From an uncultured Nostocoides sp. (GTDB taxonomy: Bacteria; Actinomycetota; Actinomycetes; Actinomycetales; Dermatophilaceae): DNA of 26,186 nucleotides. Positions 1 to 8,027 of this stretch are shown here, in pieces. Every line of letters begins with the position of its first letter. The stretch's first letter is position 1. A program made the position numbers and the translations under genes. Below the pieces are notes generated by a model that was not told the DNA's origin, searched no databases, and saw nothing but the letters and a program-made list of their open reading frames with translations. The stretch covers positions 1 through 26,186 of the forward strand of contig CAKZIH010000319.1 of the NCBI GenBank assembly GCA_936931335.1, given 5' to 3'.

Positions 1-21
1 GCCGGCACCCGGTGCGTTCGT

Positions 22-1131
22 ATGCTGGAGCGGATGTCCTCCCTGCCGGCCGACCCCAGGCCCTCCCGGTCCCGGGTCAACTCGCTGGACGCGGCACGGG
101 GCGTGATGCTGATCCTGAGCGTGAGCGCGGAGGCAGTGCTGGCGCCCCGGCCGGCGGCCTTCGTCCATACCAAATGGGTCGGGCTGCACTATTACGACTG
201 GATCTTCCCGCTCTTCGTGGCCCTGTCCGGCTGCGGTATGGCGTTCGCCTTCCGCTCGGGGGTCAACTGGCGGCGCAATGCGCGCCGGGCGCTGGTGCTG
301 ATCCTCGCCGGGCTGGCCTACAACTATGTGGTCGCCCCCGAGCGCGGCCTGGCGCAACTGCGGGTCACCGGGGTGTTGCAGATGTATGCCGCCCTGGTCG
401 TCCTCGTCGCGCTCCTGCACCGCTTCCTGCGCACGGCCGGACAGTGGGCGGTCTTCACCCTGGTGTGGTCGGTGGCGCTGACTCTGTATTGGTGGGCGAT
501 CTCGCGAGGGTGCACCGGCGGGATGCCGCAGCCGACGTGCAATCCCACGCTGGGTATCGACGGTGTCGTTGGGCTGGATCACCTGTACCGACTCGGGGCG
601 CGCGGTTTCGAGCCGGAAGGCGTGCTCGGCATCCTGGGTGCCCTCTCGACCGCGGCCGCGGGAGTGACCGCCGGGCACCTGCTCAAGGCGCCCGGTGAGC
701 ACCGACATCGCACCGCGCAGTTGTTGGTGTGGACCGCGATCACGGCCGGGGTTGGGGTGGCGCTGTGGCGGGTGGTGCCCGGACTCAAGTGGCTGTGGAC
801 ACCGTCATACGGGCTCGTCACGGCCACCGCCGGGCTGGCTTTGCTGGCGCTGCTCTATTGGCTCGTGGACGAGGGCCCGCTAGCCGGGCTCATGGTCCGC
901 CTGAGCCACCCGCTGCGGGCCCTGGGGCGCAACAGCCTGCTGGTGTACTTCGGCTCGCATGTGGTGATGATGCTGCTGCTGCGCGTCGGGGACCCGGCGC
1001 TGCCCTACCGGATGGCGAACTGGTTCACCTGGACCGGGCACCCATACGTGGCCTGGGTGGTGGTCTCGGTGCTCGCCTGGTGGGCCCTGGCCCTGGTCCT
1101 CGACCGCCGCCGCGTCTACATACGTGCGTGA
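22..1131 (+). CDS. HGSNAT/COG4299-like multispanning membrane acyltransferase (possibly 5'-incomplete)
   Basis: A polytopic membrane protein of about 369 residues with roughly ten hydrophobic segments. The N-terminal pattern RVNSLDAARGVML, then a histidine (H49) in AFVHTKWVGLHYYDWIFPLF, matches the heparan-alpha-glucosaminide N-acetyltransferase / DUF5009 (COG4299) family. In that family the early luminal/periplasmic histidine carries the acetyl group across the membrane. The C-terminal HPLRALGRNSLLVYFGSHVV segment also fits. By family knowledge it would transfer an acyl group from cytoplasmic acyl-CoA to an extracytoplasmic sugar; the substrate is unknown. Start is uncertain. ATG 22 has no clear ribosome site, ATG 34 has GGAG only 3 nt upstream, and the frame stays open to base 1, so the gene may begin outside the window. 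It converges on hchA, with a palindromic repeat between the two stops. Confidence 0.75.
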   Translation: MLERMSSLPADPRPSRSRVNSLDAARGVMLILSVSAEAVLAPRPAAFVHTKWVGLHYYDWIFPLFVALSGCGMAFAFRSGVNWRRNARRALVLILAGLAYNYVVAPERGLAQLRVTGVLQMYAALVVLVALLHRFLRTAGQWAVFTLVWSVALTLYWWAISRGCTGGMPQPTCNPTLGIDGVVGLDHLYRLGARGFEPEGVLGILGALSTAAAGVTAGHLLKAPGEHRHRTAQLLVWTAITAGVGVALWRVVPGLKWLWTPSYGLVTATAGLALLALLYWLVDEGPLAGLMVRLSHPLRALGRNSLLVYFGSHVVMMLLLRVGDPALPYRMANWFTWTGHPYVAWVVVSVLAWWALALVLDRRRVYIRA

Positions 1132-1145
1132 CCGCCCGCTGACCT

Positions 1146-1228
1146 CAACTTTCCCGCCCAGTGCCGGAAGGTGTCGCTTTGGGAGAGAACATTTCCCTCC
1201 CAAAGCGGCACTTTTCCGCCCAGGGCGG
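1146..1228. repeat. Palindromic intergenic repeat, copy 1 (multi-hairpin element / likely bidirectional terminator)
   Basis: An element of tandem hairpins lying between the convergent stops of the acyltransferase gene and hchA. The central stem pairs GTGTCGCTTTGGGAG (1171-1185) with CTCCCAAAGCGGCAC (1197-1211): 15 bp with one G-T wobble and an 11-nt loop, followed by TTTT. A CCGCCC-A-GGGCGG mini-hairpin follows. Bases 1181-1228 match 2365-2412 at 46 of 48 positions by my alignment. The left end CAACTTTCCCGCCCAG (1146-1161) is the exact reverse complement of 2405-2420. A short extra stem, CGACTCG/CGAGTCG (1250-1274), lies just after the hchA stop. Terminator function on the + strand is inferred from position and the T-run. 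Confidence 0.8.
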
Positions 1229-1280
1229 ATGAGGAACCAGTCGCAAACCCGACTCGTGCGAGGGGATCGAGTCGTCGGCG

Positions 1281-2132
1281 TCAGGCAGATTTGCCCGTGA
1301 GGTGCCCGACGGCGAGCTTGCCGAGAGCATTCGCCGCAAGCGGGCTGTCCCCGGTCAGCAGACGACGATCGGCGTGCACGGTGCCCTTCATGTCGTCGTT
1401 GATTAGGGTCACGCCCTGGGCGAGCAGGGCGTCACCGAGAGCCCAGGTGATCTTGCCCGGCAGGTACCCGATCTCGACGTTGGCGCCCTGGTCGAGGGAG
1501 TCAGGGAACACGGCGATGCTGTAGCCGTCGAATGGCTTCTCGCCGTCCTGGGCGGCGGCGAGAAGCGCGGCTGGCCCGTGGCAGAGGGTGACGATGTATC
1601 GCTGCGCTTCGAGGGCCCAGCGCAGCACCGCACCGACGTTCTCGTCGTTCTGCAGGGAGATCATCGCGCCGTGGCCACCGGGAATGAAGACGGCGGCGTA
1701 GTCGCTTTCGGCGCCGAGGTCGTTCTGCACGACGTCAGCGAGGTTCTTCGGCTCACGGATCTGCGGGAGCAGCGCGTCGAAGGCCTCCTTCACGGCGTCG
1801 TCCTTGTCGGGGAATGCCCAGTACTCGAACTTGCCCATGAGGCCGGACGGCGTGGCGATCTCGACATCGAAACCGGCTTCGGTCAGGTGCATGAGCGGCA
1901 GCAGCGTCTCGACGGGGTGATTGCCGGTGCTGAACAGCTTGCCGCCCTCGACGGGCAGATAACGCTCGTCGACCAAGATGGCAAGGATCTTCTTCGGCCC
2001 CGTGCTCACGGTGCTCTTCACCGCGTCGGAGTAGTCGCTCTTCGACTTTACGTACAGCCCGAGCGAGAAATCCGAGGGGAAGTACGCCTCGTGCTCGGCG
2101 CTGTCGGGGGTGGGCTTTTTCGAAGCAAACAT
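1281..2132 (-). CDS. hchA: Hsp31/HchA DJ-1-superfamily chaperone and glyoxalase III (protein deglycase family)
   Basis: 283 residues, the same length as E. coli HchA, and similar to it throughout. Visible landmarks are GNHPVETLLP (H72, E75), KFEYWAFPDKD, the PGGHGA loop near 151-156, the nucleophile elbow TLCHGPAALLA (C184-H185), an aspartate at D214 corresponding to the third triad residue, and LLTGDSPLAANALGKLA near the C-terminus. The family acts in the cytoplasm as a stress-induced holding chaperone and cofactor-free glyoxalase that converts methylglyoxal to lactate; deglycase activity has also been proposed. ATG 2132 is supported by GGAGG (2140-2144), 7 nt upstream. The only AT-rich stretch in the upstream region is about 2186-2208, a weak promoter candidate. 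The gene stands alone, bracketed by two copies of a palindromic repeat. Function is confident by family; regulation is not visible. Confidence 0.93.
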   Translation of the reverse strand: MFASKKPTPDSAEHEAYFPSDFSLGLYVKSKSDYSDAVKSTVSTGPKKILAILVDERYLPVEGGKLFSTGNHPVETLLPLMHLTEAGFDVEIATPSGLMGKFEYWAFPDKDDAVKEAFDALLPQIREPKNLADVVQNDLGAESDYAAVFIPGGHGAMISLQNDENVGAVLRWALEAQRYIVTLCHGPAALLAAAQDGEKPFDGYSIAVFPDSLDQGANVEIGYLPGKITWALGDALLAQGVTLINDDMKGTVHADRRLLTGDSPLAANALGKLAVGHLTGKSA

Positions 2133-2328
2133 GGTCAGACCTCCGGTGCGAGAACATGATTCGCCAGCGACGGCACGTCCCGAGCGAATAAATCTCTACA
2201 ACTGTCGCACAGGGTGCTCACGCCCAAGGCGGCCGCGGTCCCGCCCAATAGCGCCGCGCGTCGAACCGTGGTCACCCTCGCCCTTCAGTCCCATCCCGGT
2301 ATGGCGTCACCCCGGCAGTCCCGGCCCA

Positions 2329-2420
2329 CCCGCCCGGACGCTTTGGGCGGGAAAGTAGCGCTGCGGGAGAGAACATTTCCCTCCCAAAGAGGCACTTTTC
2401 CGCCCTGGGCGGGAAAGTTG
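2329..2420. repeat. Palindromic intergenic repeat, copy 2 (multi-hairpin element)
   Basis: Second copy of the element, in the same orientation as copy 1, 6 bp beyond the stop of the carboxylase gene. Three hairpins can be drawn: CCCGCCC/GGGCGGG (2329-2335 with 2345-2351); a central stem around GGGAG...CTCCC (2365-2385) with the same 11-nt loop as copy 1; and ACTTTTCCGCCC/GGGCGGGAAAGT (2394-2405 with 2407-2418), 12 bp with one wobble and a single-base spacer. In copy 2 the central stem is degraded outside the inner 5 bp, whereas in copy 1 it is 15 bp long. Its position just after a stop suggests transcription termination for the carboxylase. The remainder of the 2133-2425 gap shows nothing else I can support. 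Confidence 0.8.
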
Positions 2421-2425
2421 TCAAC

Positions 2426-5400
2426 TCAGCCGGCGTCGAGGGCGGCGATGATGCGGGGGCGCAGCTCGGCGGCGGGGATGAGCTCGTCGACGGAGCCGAC
2501 CTCGACCGCCCGGTGGATGCTGTGCACGCTGTCGAACTCGCCGGCCACCGTGCTCACCATCTCCGCCCGGATGGCGGGGCGCAGTACGTCGAGCTCGGCG
2601 CGCAGGGTGCCGCGCTCCTCCTCGCCGGCCGCCGCCAGCCGCTCCTCCAGGGCCGCGACCCGCGGATCTGCGGCGGCGCGGGCGTCGACCTCGCGGCTGA
2701 ACACCACCGCAGCCGCCGGGGCGCCACCGATCACCGAGGCGAACGAGCCCTCCAGGGCCAGCACCGTCATTCGGGGGTTGAGCGCCTTGGAGAAGACCAC
2801 GAAGGCACCGCCGTGATAGCGGGAGATGACCACGAAGACGATCGGGCCGTCGAAGTTGACGATGGCCCGGCCGATCTCCGCGCCATACTCCAACTGCAGA
2901 TTGCGCATCGAGTCCGGAGAGCCGTCGAAGCCCGATAGGTTCGCCAGCACCACCAGCGGCCGGTTGCCGGAGGCCGCATTGATGGCCCGGGCGACCTTCT
3001 TGGACGAGCGTGGGAAGAGCGTGCCCGCGGTGTACACATCCGGCCCGTCAGCCGGCGGGAACCCCTGCCGCGGAACGGATTTGCTCTCAATCCCGATGAG
3101 GCAGACGGAGTGCCCCCCGAGGCGGGTATCGGTGACAACGGCCGTCTCGGCATCCGCCATACCGGCCCAGCGCTCCAGGAGTTCGCTGTCCTGATCGGCG
3201 AGGGCCCGCATGACGGTGCGGATGTCGAAGGGCTTCTTGCGGTCGGGATTGGTCAGCGGCGACCAGATATCCCCAACCGTGGTGAAGTCGCTGCCCTCGA
3301 GCACATGCGGGTATGCCGTGACATCCCGCTCCACCGGGTCGCTGGTCTCCGCATGCCGCGGGGCGCTCTCGTCCGGCGCGACATAGGTCGCGTCATAGTG
3401 CGCCAGCAGCACCTCCATCGCGCCGGCGAAGTCGCGGGCCCAATACTGCGCCTGACCATTCGGGCCCATCACCCGGTCATAGCCGCCGATGCCGAAGTTG
3501 TCCTCGGCGCTGACGCCGCCGGAGAAGTCCAGGGACTGCTTGCCGGTGAGCACCATGGCGCTGTCCGGGGTCATCACCAGGATGCCCTTGGTATGCATGA
3601 GCATCGTCGCCTCGGCGTTCCAATAGGGCTGTGCCCCCACATTGATGCCGGCGACCACGACATTGATCTCGTGCCCGTCCTGGGTGAACTCGACGATCCG
3701 CTTGAGCGCGGCGGCGATCCAGTCCATGTTCTCGGTCCCAGAGTCCATCGCGATCCGCGCACCGGCCGAGAGCGCGAACCACTCCACCGGCAGCCCGTTC
3801 TCCTCGGCCAGGTCGAGGGCGGCGATGATGCGCCGGCATTCGGCTTCGGCGATCGACCCGAGCGAGCGCAACGGATCCCCGCACAGCAGGACCCGCTCGA
3901 TACCCTCCGGATGCAGATCGGTCGGCGTACGCACGACACCGCAGATGATGCCCGCGGTGTTGCGCCCGGGCGCCCGGTCCACCGGCACCAGGACACCGCT
4001 CTCGTCCAGGTCGTATTCGGTGACCACCCCGCCCTCACCGGCGATGAGCGCATGCAACTCGTAGGGATAGACCTGGCCGCGGCGCCGGGCGCGCAGCACT
4101 TTCTCCGCATACGAATCCAGGGACGCGAGCCGGGTGGTGGCGGGGGTCTCGATCGCCAGGGTGACGCCAGCCCCGGGCTGAGCGGCAAAGCGCAGCACCA
4201 GCGGATAGACCTCACCCCCGGTGGGCGCGATCCGCCCCTCGATGAGGACCTCCTCGATCCCGGCTCCGGCGGTCATCGGCGCGATCCGGGACTGCAGGGC
4301 GGTGAGCTGGTCGAGATCGGCCTCCACGACCGGCCAGACGTGCACCCATACGTGATTCATGTCCAAGCGGTTGTCCCGGGTGGCCAAGGTGGACCGGGCG
4401 CGCCGGATCGCCTCCATGCAGTTGGCCAGCGCGCGCTCGACGTGGGGCAGGCCGACCACGGCCCCACTGTCGTCGCGTTCCACGGAGACCTGGCGCACCT
4501 GCGCCAGCGCAACGAGCCGCTGGTCAGCGGGGGTGTCCCGGCCCACCGCGTGGATGAGCACCACATCCTCGGGGGCGTCCAGCCGGGTGATCTCGAAGTC
4601 CCGCAGGCGCCACAGGTTGAGCCGGCGCCCCACCATAGGGTGTACCCCGCGGACCGGCAAATCCTCACTGAGGCTGCCGTTCGGCTGCGGCCGCAGGGTG
4701 ACATACCCGACGTCGGTGCCCGGCTCGCGGATGATCCCGATCGCGATCCGGCGCAGGCCGGCGACGAACGGTAACCGCGCGCACCGCTGCGCGAGGGCGG
4801 CGGCGGCCTCGTCGGGGTCGGCGGGTAGCTCCGGAGCGACGAGATAGAGGTCGACCACGGCCTGGCGCCCGGCGTCCGGGGCCGCGGCGACCAATTCGCT
4901 GAGCATAGCCGTCAGCGGGCCGCTCTCGGTCAGCTCGACGAGCGAGCCGACCGTGGAGACGACATGGGTGGGCCGTTCGTCGAGGGTGTAGTCGGCCGCG
5001 GCATACGGGCGACCGTCGACCTGGGCCTCGATCAGGTCCGTGAGCTCGTGCTCGCGGTAGTGGCGGCGCAGCAGCACCGACAGCATCGGCTCCGAGGCCT
5101 GCGGCCCGGCGCTCCACCGGTCGGCGAGGAAGTTGACGATCCGCTCCGGTATGTCGGCCAGCGCCTCCATCCGCTCGGTGCGCTCGGCGCCCGCCGGCAG
5201 CGCGGCCAGCGCGGCCAACTCAGGCCCGACCGCGGCGAGCGCGCGGCGGCGGTCCGCGTCCACCGTCGGCTGGTCGAACCAGCGGAAGCGGACGCTGCGC
5301 GCCTGGTCACCGATGGCGGGGAAGCGCAGTTGGGTGGCCCGGATGAGTTGGTCGAGCACCGCTCGGCCGGCATCGGCCTCGGCACCGGTGGGCACCGGCT

Positions 5401-7927
5401 GATGCGACCACTTCTCCAACACGGTGGTCGCCATGCGGACCTCGGCGGCGGAGCGCTGCTGGGCCAGGAACATCCGGAAGACCGCCCGCTCCAACTCCGG
5501 GGTGCGCTCCAGCGAGTCGACGCCATAGTGGCTGAGCACCCGGGCCAGCCGGTCGCGGAAGCGCTGCGGCAGACCACCCCGGTCGGCGTCCAGGCTGCGC
5601 AAATAGGTCTGGAAGAACTCCCGAGAGGAGTGGATCCGGGTGTCCTCGTTGAGGTCCTCGTCGACCGGGCGGTTGCGGCTCAGTTCCGCGAAGTCCGCCA
5701 GGGTGCGCAGCATTCCCGCCTCCGCCGCGAACGGCGATTCGCCGGCCGCGACCAGCGCGTCTCGCGCCGAAACATATTGCCGCAGAGCGGCATCGATGCT
5801 CGACCCCTCGACGTCATAGCCGAGCACCATGCCCTCCATCAGGGCCTGGGCCCGGGCAAAGGCCTCCGCCGGGGAGCTCTCCGCGCGAGCGGCGGGCAGG
5901 TCCAATTCCACCCGCGGGGCGGCCGCGGCCGGGGCGTCGCTGTCGTCGCCGACCGGCTCCAGCTTGGCCAAGGCGGTGCCCGTCTCGACCTGGGTGCCGG
6001 CGCGGACCAGGAGTTCCTTGACCCGGGCGGTGAACGGCGCGGGCAGCACCGTCTCCATCTTCATGGACTCCAGCACCAGCACCGGGGCACCGGCGGCCAC
6101 CTCGGCCCCGGCGGCAACCGGGGTCGCCACGACCAGCGCGGGGGCCTGCGCGCGCAACACCCCGCCCTCATCCCGGCTGACCCGGTGCGCCACACCGTCG
6201 ACCTCGATGGTGTGCACCGGGCCGTGGCTGGCCGTGACCAGCCGATAGCTGTGTCCGCCGAGGGTCAGGCGACTGGCATGCTCGCCCAGCCGGCGCAAAG
6301 TCACATCGGCGCTGCGCACCTGCGCCCCGCCCTCGACCACGGCGCGGAAGGTGCGCGGGCCGAGTCGATAGATCGTCACCTTGTAGGGCGTGCCCCGCAG
6401 CTTCAACTCCACCGGGGCGCCGACGGCATGCTGCACCTGGGGCCGGCCACCCCGGGCGGTCTCGAAGAGCCGGGCGCGTTCGATGGCCTCGGCATCCTCA
6501 TAGGCGTCGATGCCGGCCGCGATCAGCGCGACCCCGGTATGCGCGTCGCTGACCAGTCGGCCCTCGCCGCGCACCCGGTCGATCCAGCCGGTGTCGGCGG
6601 TGCCGTCGATGACCTCGGGCTGATCCAACAGTGCGAGGACGAAGCTCTTATTGGTCGCCCCACCCTCGATCACCACGGTGGTCTCGCCCATCGCACGGCG
6701 CAGGCGGGCTAGCGCCTCGTCACGGTCACGGCCATACGCAATGATCTTGGCGATCATCGAGTCGAAATCAGCGGGAATCGAATCCCCTTCCGCCACACCG
6801 GTATCCACCCGGATCCCCGGCCCGGCCGGGAACTCGAGGAAGGCGATCCGCCCGGGGGCCGGCGCAAAATCGCGGTCCGGGTCCTCGGCGTTGAGCCGGG
6901 CCTCCACGGCGTGGCCGCGCTCGACCGGCCGCTCCCCCGTCAACCGCCCGCCGCCGGCGACGTGGATCTGCAGCTTCACCAGGTCGGTGTCGGTGGTCAC
7001 CTCGGTGATCGGGTGCTCCACCTGCAGGCGGGTATTGACTTCGAGGAAGGCGAAGGTGCCGGTCTGCGGCTGGAAGAGGAATTCCACGGTGCCGGCCCCG
7101 GCATAGCCGACGGCGACGGCGAGCCGCTCGGCGCTGTCCTTGAGCACTTGCGCCTGCTCGGGCGTCATGACGACCGAAGACGACTCCTCGATCACCTTTT
7201 GGTTGCGCCGCTGCACCGAGCAGTCGCGCACCCCGATGGCCCACGCCGTGCCCTGGCCGTCGGCGATGACTTGCACCTCGACGTGACGCGCGCCGGTGAC
7301 CAGGCTCTCTAGGAAGACCACCCCGGAGCCGAAGGCCCGCTGCGCCTCGTCGCGGGTCAGTTGGTAGGCCGCGGTGAGTTCCGCGTCACTGCCGACCTTG
7401 CGAATGCCGCGCCCGCCACCCCCGGCGGTCGCCTTGAGCATGAGCGGATAGCCCAGGCGCCCCGCGGTCGCCAGGGCGTCCTCGAGGGTGTCCACCCCGC
7501 CGCCGCTCCACGGGGCGACCGGGACACCGACCTCCTCGGCGATGAGTTTGGAGCCGATCTTGTCGCCCAGCTTGCGCATCGCCTCGGCGCTGGGACCGAT
7601 GAAGGTCACCCCAAGGCGGGTGCACAGGTCGGCGAAGTTGGGGTCTTCCGCGACGAATCCCCAGCCCACCCAGGCGGCGTCCGCACCGGTCTCGACCAGC
7701 GCCCGCTCCAGCACCGCATAGTCGAGATAGGGACGTGCACTCGCGGGTCCGAGGTCGTATGCCGCGTCCGCCTCCCGCACGAACATCGCCGACCGTTCGC
7801 CCTCGGTATGCAGGGCGACGACCTCGATCCGGTGGCCATCGATGGCGGCGGCGTTGAGATCGCGCACGGCGTGGATGAGACGCATGGCGGCCTCACCGCG
7901 GTTGACGACGGCAATGCGCGAGAACAC
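2426..7927 (-). CDS. Single-chain multidomain acetyl/propionyl-CoA carboxylase (BC-BT-BCCP-central-CT)
   Basis: A 1833-residue fusion that would perform both carboxylase half-reactions: ATP-dependent carboxylation of biotin, then transfer to an acyl-CoA, giving malonyl-CoA or methylmalonyl-CoA. Order from the N-terminus: biotin carboxylase (1 to about 450) with ATP-grasp loop KATAGGGGRGIRKV (165-178) and catalytic EVNTRLQVEH (296-305); a BT-like linker (about 508-593); the biotinyl domain with LESMKMET, biotin on K623 (codon 6059-6061); a central region of about 570 residues; carboxyltransferase N-lobe (about 1290-1540, GGYDRVMGPNG); and C-lobe (about 1560-1790, TDTRLGGHSVCLIGIESK). The order resembles eukaryotic ACC more than the usual actinobacterial AccA/AccD pairs. 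Similar single-chain enzymes are known in some actinomycetes, such as Saccharopolyspora. GTG 7927 is preferred over GTG 7948 because AGGGAGGT (7935-7942) lies 8 nt upstream of it. Substrate (acetyl, propionyl or longer) cannot be read from sequence. Confidence 0.92.
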   Translation of the reverse strand: MFSRIAVVNRGEAAMRLIHAVRDLNAAAIDGHRIEVVALHTEGERSAMFVREADAAYDLGPASARPYLDYAVLERALVETGADAAWVGWGFVAEDPNFADLCTRLGVTFIGPSAEAMRKLGDKIGSKLIAEEVGVPVAPWSGGGVDTLEDALATAGRLGYPLMLKATAGGGGRGIRKVGSDAELTAAYQLTRDEAQRAFGSGVVFLESLVTGARHVEVQVIADGQGTAWAIGVRDCSVQRRNQKVIEESSSVVMTPEQAQVLKDSAERLAVAVGYAGAGTVEFLFQPQTGTFAFLEVNTRLQVEHPITEVTTDTDLVKLQIHVAGGGRLTGERPVERGHAVEARLNAEDPDRDFAPAPGRIAFLEFPAGPGIRVDTGVAEGDSIPADFDSMIAKIIAYGRDRDEALARLRRAMGETTVVIEGGATNKSFVLALLDQPEVIDGTADTGWIDRVRGEGRLVSDAHTGVALIAAGIDAYEDAEAIERARLFETARGGRPQVQHAVGAPVELKLRGTPYKVTIYRLGPRTFRAVVEGGAQVRSADVTLRRLGEHASRLTLGGHSYRLVTASHGPVHTIEVDGVAHRVSRDEGGVLRAQAPALVVATPVAAGAEVAAGAPVLVLESMKMETVLPAPFTARVKELLVRAGTQVETGTALAKLEPVGDDSDAPAAAAPRVELDLPAARAESSPAEAFARAQALMEGMVLGYDVEGSSIDAALRQYVSARDALVAAGESPFAAEAGMLRTLADFAELSRNRPVDEDLNEDTRIHSSREFFQTYLRSLDADRGGLPQRFRDRLARVLSHYGVDSLERTPELERAVFRMFLAQQRSAAEVRMATTVLEKWSHQPVPTGAEADAGRAVLDQLIRATQLRFPAIGDQARSVRFRWFDQPTVDADRRRALAAVGPELAALAALPAGAERTERMEALADIPERIVNFLADRWSAGPQASEPMLSVLLRRHYREHELTDLIEAQVDGRPYAAADYTLDERPTHVVSTVGSLVELTESGPLTAMLSELVAAAPDAGRQAVVDLYLVAPELPADPDEAAAALAQRCARLPFVAGLRRIAIGIIREPGTDVGYVTLRPQPNGSLSEDLPVRGVHPMVGRRLNLWRLRDFEITRLDAPEDVVLIHAVGRDTPADQRLVALAQVRQVSVERDDSGAVVGLPHVERALANCMEAIRRARSTLATRDNRLDMNHVWVHVWPVVEADLDQLTALQSRIAPMTAGAGIEEVLIEGRIAPTGGEVYPLVLRFAAQPGAGVTLAIETPATTRLASLDSYAEKVLRARRRGQVYPYELHALIAGEGGVVTEYDLDESGVLVPVDRAPGRNTAGIICGVVRTPTDLHPEGIERVLLCGDPLRSLGSIAEAECRRIIAALDLAEENGLPVEWFALSAGARIAMDSGTENMDWIAAALKRIVEFTQDGHEINVVVAGINVGAQPYWNAEATMLMHTKGILVMTPDSAMVLTGKQSLDFSGGVSAEDNFGIGGYDRVMGPNGQAQYWARDFAGAMEVLLAHYDATYVAPDESAPRHAETSDPVERDVTAYPHVLEGSDFTTVGDIWSPLTNPDRKKPFDIRTVMRALADQDSELLERWAGMADAETAVVTDTRLGGHSVCLIGIESKSVPRQGFPPADGPDVYTAGTLFPRSSKKVARAINAASGNRPLVVLANLSGFDGSPDSMRNLQLEYGAEIGRAIVNFDGPIVFVVISRYHGGAFVVFSKALNPRMTVLALEGSFASVIGGAPAAAVVFSREVDARAAADPRVAALEERLAAAGEEERGTLRAELDVLRPAIRAEMVSTVAGEFDSVHSIHRAVEVGSVDELIPAAELRPRIIAALDAG

Positions 7928-7934
7928 GCGGGCG

Positions 7935-7942
7935 ACCTCCCT
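7935..7942 (-). promoter_or_regulatory. Ribosome binding site that sets the carboxylase start
   Basis: On the minus strand AGGGAGGT lies between two in-frame GTG codons. It is 8 nt upstream of GTG 7927 and downstream of GTG 7948, so it can only serve the inner codon. The resulting protein begins MFSRIAVVNRGEAAMR, matching the usual start of biotin carboxylases. Confidence 0.7.
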
Positions 7943-8027
7943 GGACACCTTTGGCTACGAGACGGCCCCTGTGGGCTGGCTCACAGCGTAGTGGCCCAGC
8001 CGCTCTCGAGCGGGGAGCCGACCGAAG

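Noticed and set aside
12..698. 228-codon frame overlapping the first gene
   Set aside because: Alternate frame of the membrane acyltransferase, Arg/Gly/Pro-rich with no domain.
1146..2420. Insertion sequence interpretation of the hchA segment
   Set aside because: No transposase and no visible target duplication; the only gene is hchA, so I keep it as a repeat-flanked unit, not an IS.
3110..4774. 554-codon + frame inside the carboxylase gene
   Set aside because: It is a shadow of the minus-strand carboxylase, with no recognisable motifs.
4964..6712. 582-codon + frame inside the carboxylase gene
   Set aside because: Same reason: antisense shadow in high-GC DNA; the opposite strand has BC, BCCP and CT motifs.
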